From contig JASVEC010000167.1 of assembly GCA_030770535.1 (NCBI GenBank), positions 1 to 38,081 of the forward strand: DNA of 38,081 nt, given 5' to 3'. Every line of letters starts with the position of its first letter. Position 1 is the first letter of the stretch. This DNA is from Batkoa obscura. Its lineage: Eukaryota > Entomophthoromycota > Entomophthoromycetes > Entomophthorales > Batkoaceae. This document shows positions 1-10,515 of this stretch, one piece after another. The translations under genes were made by a program, and so were the position numbers. Under the pieces are notes generated by a model that saw nothing but the letters and a program-made list of their open reading frames with translations, searched no databases and was not told where the DNA came from.

Positions 1-129
1 TCTCGTAATGTCCTTAAACATCCTTTATCTGTCGATATAAACTATCTGTCATCCACTTTTTTTGAAGTAAAATACTGTTATTCCGATAAAAATTTAATGT
101 CTATAAAAAAAGTCAAATGCTTTGAATAA
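1..129 (+). CDS. C-terminal tail of an unidentified gene (partial at left edge)
   Basis: Frame 1 is open from the first base to a TAA at 127-129, giving 42 residues beginning SRNVLKHPLSVDINYLSS. It is more mixed in composition than the flanking AT-rich DNA, which is why I read it as coding. No start is visible and the family is not recognisable. It could equally be a decayed remnant, as a MITE copy begins only about 20 bp downstream. Confidence 0.3.
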   Translation, partial: SRNVLKHPLSVDINYLSSTFFEVKYCYSDKNLMSIKKVKCFE

Positions 130-146
130 TGACTAAAGTTTAAATA

Positions 147-244
147 AGGATATGTTTTTTTGTTTAAGAACCTTATTAACAATCTTTCTGTTCAAATAGC
201 ACTTAAAAATAGAAAAATAATGAAGCCAAAAAAAACATCTCCAA
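147..244 (-). mobile_element. MITE-like element, copy 1
   Basis: Diverged minus-orientation copy of the 105-bp family: the TTTAAGAA block, a CAAATAGCACTTAAAA core (consensus CAAATAGCGCTTAAAA) and a final AATGAAGCC...ACATCTCC are all in order. The outer inverted repeats are eroded. Confidence 0.75.
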
Positions 245-525
245 ATGCTGAAACATTAATCAAATAGCCTCTATTTTACAAAGTCTGATACTATAATCGA
301 ATAAGATTTAATATAAGTTAAATGCATTTTATATTCATTTTAAATATACAAGTAATTGAATTTCTTCCTCAAAAGCCTCGTTTCATTAAGGGTTTCCTTA
401 TTTTTTTATTTTCTAAAATAAAGTATGGTTTCTAATCCTATTACTCATTTTAATTTAATTAACTTAGTTAAAGCATATTGTTTTCCTTATACTTGTTTAG
501 GAAGAATTTAAAACTTATTGTTATT
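245..525. other. AT-rich spacer
   Basis: Very AT-rich DNA with no open frame of note and no recognisable signal. Confidence 0.4.
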
Positions 526-766
526 TTTGATGAAGGATTGGGCTTATCTTACCTTAAAACATACCAACTTATCAATTGGTAGGCCACTGTACTTAAAGAA
601 CTCGGAGCCGTTATGACTTATATATAGTACCGTCATCTCATCATTAGATTTTGAGAGTGACTTAAAGGAAATGGGGTTTAGTGGGACGTTAGTTTATTTC
701 AGTCCAAATGTTTTAAATCATCGACCTAATTTAATTAATGAACTCAAAATCGATAATGACATTTAA
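526..766 (+). pseudogene. Coding relic of unknown family
   Basis: Two adjacent coding-like stretches in different frames. The second (626-766) is open for 46 codons and contains FESDLKEMGFSGTLVYF and NHRPNLINELKID before a stop. The composition is clearly richer in G and C than the flanks. It reads like a decayed protein gene, but I cannot assign a family. Confidence 0.3.
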
Positions 767-907
767 AGAGTAATTATATTTTATATACATTTAATTAAAA
801 GATATTCCTATAATCCATTTTTTAAGTGAATTATTTCACTATCCAATTTGGTAAATTAGGCTTCAAAATAGTTTAGCTATAGCGAATTAAAACCGATATT
901 GAGCAAA

Positions 908-916
908 ACGCGAAAA
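908..916 (+). promoter_or_regulatory. MBF/E2F-like cell-cycle site upstream of POL3
   Basis: ACGCGAAAA lies 127 bp before the POL3 start codon, joining the MCB core (ACGCG) to the SCB/E2F half-site (CGCGAAA). A second partial site, TTTCGC, lies at 939-944. Replication genes including POL3 are classical MBF targets in ascomycete yeasts. CpG-rich words like this are rare in this AT-rich window, so chance is less likely. Confidence 0.5.
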
Positions 917-920
917 TAAG

Positions 921-925
921 CCAAT
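921..925 (+). promoter_or_regulatory. CCAAT box upstream of POL3
   Basis: A CCAAT pentamer sits 5 bp after the ACGCGAAAA site and 118 bp before the start codon, a usual distance for an HAP/NF-Y site. The motif is short and may be fortuitous. Confidence 0.3.
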
Positions 926-1042
926 TAAATAGCTAGAATTTCGCATTTTTCTTTTATTTAAAATGGAATGCTATGATGGGATGAGATTATTAATTTAAAT
1001 TTTAATAACTTTTTGACCAAATATTCTTTTTGTTCAAAAAAA

Positions 1043-4000
1043 ATGTCCAAAAGAAATAAATCACAATCAAAAAGTAGGGTAGAGATACCAGCAAAAAAGA
1101 ATAGAATTGATTGGGAAGAAAATGTTATTGAAGATTGTTTAGAAGGTAGCTCAAATAATTTAGCTACTGTTATTTCTTGTTTAGATATTAAAAGTACACT
1201 TATAGGTTGGAAACGCAAGCCTGCTAAAAAAATCAATGAAGAAGAAGATTTTAGTAAGTGAATTACTATATGATTTATGAGGAATAAGAGTTAATTGATT
1301 TTTTTAAGCCTTTCAACAATTACAAATTGATGAAGCTAGTGATGATAAAGATTCAAAGAAACATTTAATTCGAATGTATGGAATTACTAAGGTAAAGTAT
1401 TATTACTATTTAAATGAAACACATTAATTAGTTTAAAATTTTATTAGGAAGGAAACTCTGTACTTTGTAAAGTTCGAAATTTTTTACCATATCTTTATTT
1501 TCCTGCGCCCATTGGTATGAAATCAGAAGATTTACCCGAATGCAAAAAAGCATTAGAAGTAATAATTAAAAATAGATCAATTATATTTTAATAATAATAA
1601 TAATAATAATAGACTGGATTAAATGATTTCAATAGTGTATATTCCGTTGAAATAGTATATAAAAAAAGTATTATGCATTATTATTCAGAAGGCAATCATG
1701 GATTTATTAAAGTAACTTTAATGCATCAAAGATTTATTAGTAAAGTTAGAGCATTACTTGGTAATAATTCAACTGGTTTACAATTTAACAAATATCAAAT
1801 CTTTAATACCAATACCTTTGAAAGTGGGATTGAATATTTATTAAGATTTATGATTGATCAAAAAGTAAGTCATTGTTGAGTCATTATTATATGTTTTTAC
1901 TTAATTATCACTATAATTGTTAGGTATCTGGTGGTAATTGGATTACCTTACCCAAAGGTAAATATAAGATTGAGAACGAAAATAGTAAAATATCAACATG
2001 TCAATATGAATTAAATGTAAATTATAATAATTTCATCTCCCATTTACCAGAGAATGAATGGAGTGATATAGCACCCTTAAGAGTATTAAGTTTTGATATT
2101 GAATGTAAAGGAAGAAAAGGAGTATTTCCAGAAGCTAAAATTGATCCAGTAATTCAAATTGGAAATATCATAAAAAGACAAGGAGAATTAGAACCTTTTA
2201 TCAGTGTTATATTTTGTTTAAAACAATGTGCTCCAATTGCTGGTTCTCAAGTATTATCTTTTGAAGATGAAAGAAGTTTATTATTAGCTTGGTCTAAATT
2301 TATAAATATTTCTGATCCTGATTTAATTATTGGTTATAATACAAGTAATTTTGATTTTACTTATCTGTTAGAAAGAGCACAAGCATTAGATATTGAAGAT
2401 TTTCCTTATTTTGGTCGAATTATTAATAGAAAAAGTGTAGCTGAAAATTCACATTTTAGTTCAAAAGCCTATGGTAGTAGAGATACTAAAGTAATTAATA
2501 TTGAAGGTAGATTGCAATTAGATATGTTACAAGTCATGAATCGAGAATATAAATTAAGATCTTATTCTTTAAATTCAGTATCAGAACATTTTTTGAAAGA
2601 AACAAAAGAAGATGTTCATTATTCAATAATATCGGAATTACAAGAAGATTCGGCAGAAACTAGAAGGAGATTAGCCGTATATTGTTTAAAAGATGCATAT
2701 TTACCATTAAGGTTGATGGATAAATTAATGGTATTTATTAATTATTTAGAAATGGCAAGAGTAACTGGTGTACCATTTGGTTATATATTAACACGTGGAC
2801 AACAAATTAAAGTGGTTTCTCAATTATATCGTAAAGCTAATGAAAAAGGATATTTAATACCATTTAAAGATAGTAATGGACCAGCCGAAGATTATGAAGG
2901 TGCAACTGTTATTGATCCACAAAAGGGATATTATAAAGAACCAATTGCCACTTTAGATTTTGCTTCCTTATATCCTTCTATTATGATGGCTCATAATTTA
3001 TGTTATTCTACATTAATAATAGATAAATCAATAGTTGATAAACAAAAACTAATTGTAAATGAAGACTACATATTAACTCCTAATAATATGTTATTTATTA
3101 AAAATAGTAAAAGAAAAGGGATTTTACCAATCATATTAGAAGAATTAATACAAGCACGTAAAATTGCTAAAAAGATTTAAAAAAAGAAACGGATCCATTC
3201 AAAAGAGCTGTATTAGATGGTAGACAATTAGCCTTAAAAATAACTGCAAATTCTGTTTATGGGTTTACAGGTGCTTCCAATGGTAAATTACCTTGTTTAG
3301 ATATATCAGCTACTGTTACTGCTTATGGACGATCTATGATTAATGAAACAGCTGCTTTAGTAAAAAAGAAGTTTCCAGAAAGTAATGTTATTTATGGAGA
3401 TACTGATTCTGTTATGGTAGATTTTAAAGTAACCAATATAGCCGAAGCTATGGAACTTGGTAAACAAGCAGCAGAATATGTATCATCTCATTTTATCAAA
3501 CCAATTTCGCTTGAATTTGAAAAAGTATACTGTCCTTATTTATTAATTAATAAAAAAAGATATGCAGGTGTTTATTGGTCTAATCCAAATCATTATGATA
3601 AATTAGATGCTAAAGGTATTGAAACTGTAAGAAGAGATTCTTGTCAATTAGTATCTACTCTAATTGGTAATTGTTTAAATAAAGCTATGATTGATAGAGA
3701 TGTACAAGGAGCAGTAAAGTAAGTTTATTTATTTATTTATAATAATAATAAAGTATTTTTTATTAATATATTTCTATTTAGTTATGCTAAACAAGCCATT
3801 TCAGATTTATTAAAAAATAAAATTGATATGTCACTATTAGTAATTACCAAAACATTATCAAAAACGGATTATGTAAATGCTCAACCCCACGAAGAATTAG
3901 CTAAAAAAATGAGAATTAGAGATTCAGGTAAATTTAGCATAATTAATAATAAAAGTATCAATTAAATTTTATTTAGGATCTGCTCCCACTTTAGGAGATC

Positions 4001-4607
4001 GAGTAGCCTATGTTATAGTAGAAGGAGAAAAAGGCAGTAATATTAGCGATCGTAGTGAAGATCCACTTTATGTCTTAGAACAAGGTTTAACAATCGATTC
4101 TAATTTTTATATGGAAAATCAAATTAAAAAACCATTATTAAGAATCTTTGAACCCATTTTGGGAGAACAGAAAGCAAATGAAATTTTTTTAGGAGAACAT
4201 ACAAGAGACGTTGTTAAAAGATCCAAAATTGATGGCTTATTTGGAAAGTTTATAACCAAAAAAAACACATGCTTAAGTTGCAAAAAAGAAGTAGGAAAAG
4301 ACAATAAAGCTACTTGTGAGGGGTGTAAAGAGAAAGTACCAGACATTTATCAAGAAGAAGTACATATTATTATTTTAGTTACTTATTTAATATAATTAAT
4401 TTGTTTTCTTAATAGATACGTAAATCTCATGAATTACAAATAAGACATTCACGACTTTGGACTGAATGTCAACGATGTAAAGGTTCTTTATTAACTGAAA
4501 TTCAATGTGCTTCTTCAGATTGTCCTATATTTTATATGCGTACAAAAGCAACAAAAGATGTTAAAAAATCCCTTGAAACATTAGATCGATTTGATTATGA
4601 GTGGTAA
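1043..4607 (+). CDS. POL3: DNA polymerase delta catalytic subunit
   Basis: B-family replicative polymerase for lagging-strand synthesis and repair, nuclear. Segments: 1043-1253, 1309-1391, 1448-1558, 1613-1864, 1924-3718 (one frame break at about 3169-3174), 3782-3927, 3977-4359, 4416-4607; all introns are GT-AG, 49-63 nt. The product is about 1057 residues (yeast Pol3 is 1097). Visible motifs: 3'-5' exonuclease ExoI (FDIEC, about residue 277), ExoII (NTSNFD), ExoIII (YCLKD); polymerase motif A ([10 protein letters not shown] about 564), motif B ([12 protein letters not shown]), motif C (YGDTDSV, D about 712). The C-terminal CysA (CLSC, CEGC) and CysB (CQRC, CASSDC) clusters are complete. ATG 1043 is the first in-frame ATG. 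Between motifs A and B the frame stops at TAA 3178 while the family sequence [15 protein letters not shown] continues in the -1 frame, the result of one missing A or a -1 slip. An essential gene this well conserved is probably functional. Confidence 0.95.
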
Positions 4608-5022
4608 AAAAAACAAAATGTAAAGGAAGAAGAATATTTTGAAGTAAAATTTAAGTTTATTATGCTTCTATTTTTTGAATTTTTTGAGTTTTATTTATAA
4701 TAATTATAATAAATTATGAATTTGTTTAAAGTTTTGTAAAGTAGTAGTAGATAAAAGTGATTTAAAGGGTTTTATTATAATTCTGAAATATTATTAAATA
4801 GACTATAAAGGAATAAAAAGAATAAAAAATAGAATTGTAAAATAGTTAAATAATTATAATAATACGGTTTTAATTTTTATTGAGCATAAAAAATTAACAC
4901 TTTTTTTGGTAATAAAAATTCCACCTAAAAATTTTAAAGTTAGGTTATTTTTATTTTTATTTTTATTTTCTTTTATCTTCTTTTATGAAAAAAATCAAAT
5001 CAAATTTTTAAAACAAACAATA
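4608..5022. other. POL3-TRM44 intergenic spacer
   Basis: AT-rich 415-bp spacer between two plus-strand genes. It must hold the POL3 3' end and the TRM44 promoter, but I see no distinct motif. An open frame from 4906 lacks an ATG until the TRM44 start at 5023. Confidence 0.4.
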
Positions 5023-7134
5023 ATGAGCTGGCATTTAATCTCTACTAAAATAATTGATAATTCAAATATGTCGAGTGATGTATTTTTAAAAATAATGGTA
5101 ATTTATACTTTCTCATTTAACTTATTTCATTTAATATATTCTAATATTAACAATTTAGACTCAATGGTTAAATGAACCACAACAATTGGCAAAAACTATA
5201 TTAAGAGGGGAAATTATTTATTCCATAGAAAAAGAAATGGAATCATCATTAAAAGATAGAATAGATTATCTTAAGGAAAGTATAGTATTACGAAAATTAT
5301 TACCAAGGTTAACAAAAAAGGATAATTGGATGATACAAAAAGTAGTTACTAAAGAAATAAAAGAAGGAAGTAAGACATTATTTTTTAAAAATAAATAAAC
5401 AATGAAAAAAAGAAGGATTTATTAATATTTATTTTCTTAACTTTTAGTTTGGCAAGTTGAACACTCACCTATAGATGAAAAAATAGTTCAAGAAGATGGT
5501 AATTTGGATAATCAATTTATAGATTTAGATATAACTCAAGAAAAGTTAATTGAATTACCTTCTTTTTGTCCAAAAGTAAATAAGTTTTTGTTTAAACAAA
5601 TAAATTTATGTTAATAAATAATGAGATAATAGGTTAATAGTTATCGAATAATCTATAATAATGAATTGAAGAGTGTAACAATGGAATATTTTAATAAATT
5701 TAAAGAGATGGAATTAGAGTTATCGGTAATTTATATATCAAGTATTTATTTTGTAAAGTAAATTTTAATTTTGATATTTATAGCTAAAAATGTTACAAAA
5801 TTTATTTAATTTATTAATCAAATATATAACAAACCTTTTAAAAGGATATCAAAAGAGAGTTTATCATGATGTTATTATTGATAAAATAAAATATCAAGAT
5901 AATTATTTAAAAAATAAAGATAAATTTTTATATTGGGTTAAAAATTGGCCTGAGAGTAAGTCAAATGTTATTTATAATAAAATAAAACAATATATTAATA
6001 TATTGTTTATTTCTATTAGATACAGATGCAAGTAAATTTGTATTTGAAGACATTGGTATTGCTACTTTTTTAAATTTATTATTTGAAAGGTAATAATAAT
6101 ATATAATATTAATATTAATATTAATATTAATATTAATACTATAAATAGACCTTCTACCTTTATTGATTTGGGATGTGGTAATGGTCTATTAGTTCATTTA
6201 TTAAATCAATTGGGACATCAAGGTCAAGGAATTGATTTAGTAAAAAGAAAAATTTGGGATTTATTTAAAGAAGATAAATTAATTTGTAAGTTAAGTTATT
6301 ATTATTATTATTAGTACATTAATATATGTTATTATATTATTATATTATTATATTATTATATTATCATATTATTATATTATTATATTAATAAATTTATTAT
6401 TTAATTATAGGTCGAACATTAATCCCTAATAAGGAACAATTTATTGAGACTTGGTTGATTGGTAATCATTGTGATGAACTATCCCCTTGGATACCTATTA
6501 TGGCAAATAATTCTAGTTATGAAACAAAGTAATAATTTAATTATATATTAGTTTAATTTAGTTATATTTAATAATAATATATTTAAGGTTTATAATAATA
6601 CCATGTTGTTTTTATAATTTGAATGGTACACGATATCAACATTTAAAAAAAAAAGAAAATATTGGTAAGTTTAAATAGAAGAGAATTAAGAATATAATAT
6701 AATATTAACTATTTTATTTTATTTTATTTTAGGAAATTATGAAAATTATATTAATTATTTAATTGAAATTATAAAACTATGTGGCTATATACCAGAGAAA
6801 GAATATTTAAGAATACCATCTACAAAAAATGTTTGTTTAATTGGGAGAAATCGAAGTTTTAAAAAAGGTAAATTATTATATGGGGCTGTTTTTTTAGTTT
6901 CATTATTTTTCCATTTTTTAAGCGCTATTTATGTGGAAAAATTGTCAGTAAAATTCTTAAATATAAAAATATATATTTATAATAATAATAATAATATTTG
7001 TTTATTTATTTTAATATTATTTAGATGATATTATAGAATCTAATAGAATTAATAATAATATAAAAGAATTATTAAAAGATGTAAATTTTCAACCTAGAAT
7101 TAATAAAAATACAACTAATAATCAACGCCATTAA
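5023..7134 (+). CDS. TRM44: tRNA (uracil-O2'-)-methyltransferase, Trm44 family
   Basis: SAM-dependent enzyme that 2'-O-methylates U44 in the variable region of tRNA-Ser (known for the family); cytoplasmic. Eleven exons: 5023-5097, 5159-5369, 5448-5575, 5633-5725, 5784-5955, 6020-6089, 6149-6285, 6411-6528, 6588-6664, 6733-6867, 7025-7134. They sum to 1326 nt (441 residues) with every phase matching, which supports the model. Signatures in order: TQWLNEPQQ near the N-terminus, CPKVNSYRIIYNN, TDASKFVFEDIGIATFL, SAM motif FIDLGCGNG, WLIGNHCDELSPWIPIMA, the FIIIPCCF block and LRIPSTKNVCLIG. These are the conserved blocks of the family. The last intron carries a MITE copy, and introns 6 and 7 hold microsatellites. 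The gene is convergent with the J-domain gene, whose stop is 104 bp away. Confidence 0.9.
6105..6138. repeat. AATATT microsatellite in TRM44 intron 6
   Basis: Five to six tandem AATATT-type hexamers fill much of the 59-nt intron 6090-6148, leaving only the donor GTAATA and the acceptor AATAG outside the repeat. Confidence 0.7.
6329..6384. repeat. 8-bp minisatellite in TRM44 intron 7
   Basis: Seven uninterrupted units of TTATTATA, the fifth with one T-to-C change, inside the 125-nt intron 6286-6410. The repeat accounts for this intron being twice the usual size. Confidence 0.9.
6878..6975 (+). mobile_element. MITE-like element, copy 2, in the last TRM44 intron
   Basis: Starts ATATGGGGCTG and contains TTTTTTAAGCGCTATTTATG followed by CAGTAAAATTCTTAAATA; the 3' terminal repeat has decayed to AAATATATAT. 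It occupies about 98 of the 157 nt between exons 10 and 11, in the same orientation as the gene. Donor GTAAAT and acceptor TTTAG lie outside it. Confidence 0.85.
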
Positions 7135-7237
7135 AAATATAAATAAAATATAGAGATTGATATTATATAGTATATTGCCCCACCTTTTATTACTTTTCAT
7201 ATTATCATTAACTATACAAATATCATTTAACTTAACT

Positions 7238-7882
7238 TTATTTTCCTTTTTTATGATATTCATTATTATTATTATTACTCAATTTAGAAACAATGAACCA
7301 ACAGGAACACATCATAACAAATACTGAAGTCATTCTACCCCAAACATGAGAAGAAGTCTCAATATTAGGTCGTTCATCTTGATGATATCGATTTTGAAAT
7401 CGAAATGGTGTATTTCCAATTCCACTCCCACTTCCGCTACTATATCCATGCATATCTTCATATTCTCCTTGATTGTACTCTTTTCCCATTTGATTTCCAT
7501 CTTTAAATGTATTCTTTTGATGATATGGTTTTGTTTTTCCATACTGAGCTGTAGGTTTTTGTCGATAACGAAATCGGTTACTAAATGCTTGTTCTTTTGA
7601 ATAATTATGAGAAATAAAACTTCGATCATAATCTAAACGTTTTGTGTCATCACTAAGTATTGAGTAGGCTTCATTGATTTTTAAAAAATGGGCATGGGCA
7701 GATTCATTATTAGGGTTTTTGTCCGGATGATATTGCATCGATAAACGGTAGAATGAAGTTTTGATTTCTGATTTGGTTGAGGTTTTTTTTATTTTTAATA
7801 AGTCATAATAATTTTCGGAAGGCTTACTGCTATACAATCGTAGAGATAAATGTTGAATTGGACGATAAAATTTAGTTAACAT
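7238..7882 (-). CDS. Mitochondrial membrane J-domain (DnaJ/Hsp40) protein
   Basis: 214 residues, no intron. A basic amphipathic N-terminus with Arg but no Asp or Glu in the first 19 residues (MLTKFYRPIQHLSLRLYSS) looks like a mitochondrial presequence. A J domain follows at about residues 24-87, with the diagnostic HPD (YHPDKNP) that stimulates Hsp70 ATPase. The middle is Gly/Ser/Gln-rich and carries no zinc-finger repeats, so this is a class C (DNAJC-type) protein. One hydrophobic segment (VFVMMCSCWFIV, about residues 186-200) precedes a short basic tail, suggesting inner- or outer-membrane anchoring with the J domain near Hsp70. The layout recalls human DNAJC4 or DNAJC30, but orthology is not provable here. 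ATG at 7880-7882. It is divergent from the secreted-protein gene at 8288, with 405 bp shared upstream. Confidence 0.85.
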   Translation of the reverse strand: MLTKFYRPIQHLSLRLYSSKPSENYYDLLKIKKTSTKSEIKTSFYRLSMQYHPDKNPNNESAHAHFLKINEAYSILSDDTKRLDYDRSFISHNYSKEQAFSNRFRYRQKPTAQYGKTKPYHQKNTFKDGNQMGKEYNQGEYEDMHGYSSGSGSGIGNTPFRFQNRYHQDERPNIETSSHVWGRMTSVFVMMCSCWFIVSKLSNNNNNEYHKKGK

Positions 7883-8287
7883 TTTTTTTGATTTTTTTGA
7901 AACTTTGGAATAAATGTAGAATATTGAATTTTAATAAAATAAGAGTTAGACTTTTAATAAAATTGATTAGTCTAATTAAAGTTTGAGTTTTGCAATTTTT
8001 AAGAAATTATACTAAGTTTGATTCTTAAATTTATAGTTAATTCTTAACTCATAATTAATTCTATTAAAATTATCAATGACTCATTATTAAATTAAACTGA
8101 TGATAAATTAAAAATAGAAATTCCAATCCAAAAGAATAGTAATATTCAACTACTCAATTGTACTCCAATGAAAACATAAAACTTGTTTTTAAGTCGATCT
8201 CAAAAACTAAATTAATTTAAAAATCATATCAACACAGCAAAACTATTTTTCAATAAATTAACTAACTAACCTCACCATAAATTTATA
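7883..8287. other. Divergent promoter region
   Basis: 405 bp between the J-domain gene (minus) and the secreted-protein gene (plus). It is AT-rich, and both promoters must lie here. A CAACACAGCAAAACTATTTT stretch and a CTAACTAACCTCACC run precede the plus-strand start. I see no clear TATA box. Confidence 0.4.
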
Positions 8288-8581
8288 ATGTTACTACAAC
8301 TTATAACCTTATATCTATTAATTACCACCACCTTCTCACAATGTCCTTTACCAATTGAAAAATGTCGTTACCTATCCAATTACCGCTGCCTCCCCACACA
8401 GGAACCATGTAGTCCATGTTGGTTACGACCAAAAAGTAAGCATAATCGAAGAGATTATTGGAGATGTGTAAGAATGCGAGACAATGGCGAATGTCCAGAG
8501 TATCCAGAATTATATGATTTAAAAAAAGATTGTAAGAATATAACGTATCCTAAAGTCCCTCCTTTGGGAAAGTATTGGTGA
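8288..8581 (+). CDS. Small secreted eight-cysteine protein A
   Basis: 97 residues. A signal peptide is evident (MLLQLITLYLLITTTFS, cleavage before QCP). The mature part has eight cysteines: C-x6-C-x7-C-x6-C-x2-C-x15-C-x8-C-x12-C, starting CPLPIEKC and including CSPCW and YWRC. The same order and similar spacing occur in the protein at 36190, so the two form a family. An even cysteine number in a short secreted chain suggests four disulfides. No known fold is recognised. Such proteins in fungi can be effectors, antimicrobial peptides or cell-surface components; none of these is shown here. No intron. Confidence 0.75.
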   Translation: MLLQLITLYLLITTTFSQCPLPIEKCRYLSNYRCLPTQEPCSPCWLRPKSKHNRRDYWRCVRMRDNGECPEYPELYDLKKDCKNITYPKVPPLGKYW

Positions 8582-9326
8582 ATCGAGAGTGAAAGCGGAA
8601 AGGGATGTAAATGGAGGCATAAATGAACGATATCATTTTATAAAGGAATGATGAGGTAATTAATTGGGACTGTTTTTGTTTTAATTTTTAAGTTACTAGT
8701 TTACTACCTGGATTTCAGATTTTTTTTATGTTGAAGAAAGGGACCAATTGGAAATGAAATAAGTTAATGAGATGAAAACTCAAAAATTATATAAAATTCA
8801 ACTTTTAGTTTTAATTTAATAAAAAATAATAGTATACTAATTATAAAAAGGTATAATATTTAACTTTCTTAATTTTTGTTATCTCATTTATTGTTTTTCT
8901 ATCTCTTGTTTTATAATATATTTTAAAATATATTTAATAAATAAAAAGAAGCTTTATAAAATCTATTTCTAATAAGTTCAATTTCAAAGAATTTTTCTAA
9001 TTTATTAGTCAAAAAAATAAAAGGGGTTGAACTAATTAGAAACTTTGATTCTACCTAGTTAAATTCTAGATTTATTCTATCATAATTAAATATTTAAGTA
9101 GAAATAATTAGACTAATTTATTAAATTAGTAATAAGATTATAAGTATATTTTAACAACAACTAATTATAAAAATATTAATATTAATAAATGCTATTTAAT
9201 TATGAATAACTCTGTGTTTTTAGTTTTAGTATAATAAAATATAAAAACAAGTCTAAAATGATGTATAGTTTTTAATTAACAACCAATTCTTAAAGTATCA
9301 CTTTTGCTTCTACATTTAATATAATG
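8582..9326. other. Intergenic, 3' flank of secreted gene A
   Basis: AT-rich DNA. The first 150 bp is probably 3' untranslated region of the gene at 8288. Nothing else is recognised. Confidence 0.4.
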
Positions 9327-9433
9327 ATATGGGGATGTTTTTTTTGGTTTTATTACTTTTTCCATTTTTTAAGTGCTATTTGAGCGGAAAAAGTGTTAGT
9401 AAAACTCTCAAATAATAAAATATATCCCCATAT
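9327..9433 (+). mobile_element. MITE-like element, copy 3
   Basis: Both ends are well kept (ATATGGGGATG and ATATCCCCATAT). The core reads AAGTGCTATTTGAGCGG. Intergenic. Confidence 0.9.
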
Positions 9434-10226
9434 AATAAGTTTATCAATAGTTATACAAAAGTAACTGAAATAATAGAACACGTAATATTAAAATGACAGC
9501 ACAAATATACCATATAACGTGTGGACTCTTTAACAAATTACTTTCATTCTTTATGCTATTTATAGTGGTACTTTATAATAATAAAATATTTTGTTTTTTA
9601 AAATACTAGAATAACTTTAATAAAAATCCTTAAGATTGATTATGTAATGAAAACAGACTCCAGTTGAATTAATTATATGTGTTATTAGAAACTATTATAA
9701 TCATTAAATTAAGTAAAAAGTAATCCATTTCTACCATATTTAGCTTTGATTATTAGGTTTATTGTATGTGCTTTTTAAATGAAAAACTATATATAACCAA
9801 ATATCAAGTTATAGTATGATAATATGTTATCACTTAAATAATTAAGCTTGAAAACATAACATCATAAGACTTTAAGGCTCTAAAAAAAGAAATAATGGTA
9901 TTGCTGTTCTTACATAAATAAAAAAAGATTAAAAATTGTAATTGTATAATATTATCATCAACTTTAGAAGATTAGTTTTTAATATTTCTATCTAATATAT
10001 TTTATATTTAATAACAAATAATAAATAAATCCTTCACTTGCTCTGGTTTATAATATAAACTAAAGATAATTATTTCATCATAAAATTACTGTGACTAATG
10101 ATCATAGTCAAAGAGCCATCATATTTTAAATATTTTAATAATATTTTTTTTTAATAAAAAGACGATTAACCAGACTTGCAATACAATTAAGTACTAAATC
10201 TAAAATAATAACAATTCAAAGTAATT
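9434..10226. other. Intergenic spacer
   Basis: AT-rich. A 38-codon ATG frame starts at 9494 (MTAQIYHITCGLFNKLLSFF...), but nothing supports it as a gene. No other signal seen. Confidence 0.35.
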
Positions 10227-10333
10227 ACATGGGGATGATTTTTTTTGATTTCATTATTTTTTCCATCTTTAAGCACTATTTGGGCGGAAAAATTGTTAAT
10301 AAAATTCTTAAACACAAAAGTACATCTCCATAT
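10227..10333 (+). mobile_element. MITE-like element, copy 4
   Basis: Starts ACATGGGGATG and ends ACATCTCCATAT. The core is AAGCACTATTTGGGCGG and the TAAAATTCTTAAACAC block is intact. It lies about 180 bp upstream of the GH25 relic. Confidence 0.9.
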
Positions 10334-10515
10334 GATCTAAAATAACCTAAGTTTTATTTGAACGTATCCTTTTATTTAACAAGGCATCAAGTAATTTAAT
10401 GTTGAATATTTATATCATTTCCAAAACACTTGAATTGATATTATTTATAAGCTAGCTATAAAATCGAATAATATAAATACCCTTGTTCTACAAATATTAT
10501 GATTATAAACTCAGA

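Noticed and set aside
7330-7629. Overlapping frames on both strands inside the J-domain gene
   Set aside because: They are shadows of the real frame, which carries a complete J domain.
7890-7930. Heat-shock element upstream of the J-domain gene
   Set aside because: GAA and TTC triplets occur but not with the required alternating 5-bp spacing.
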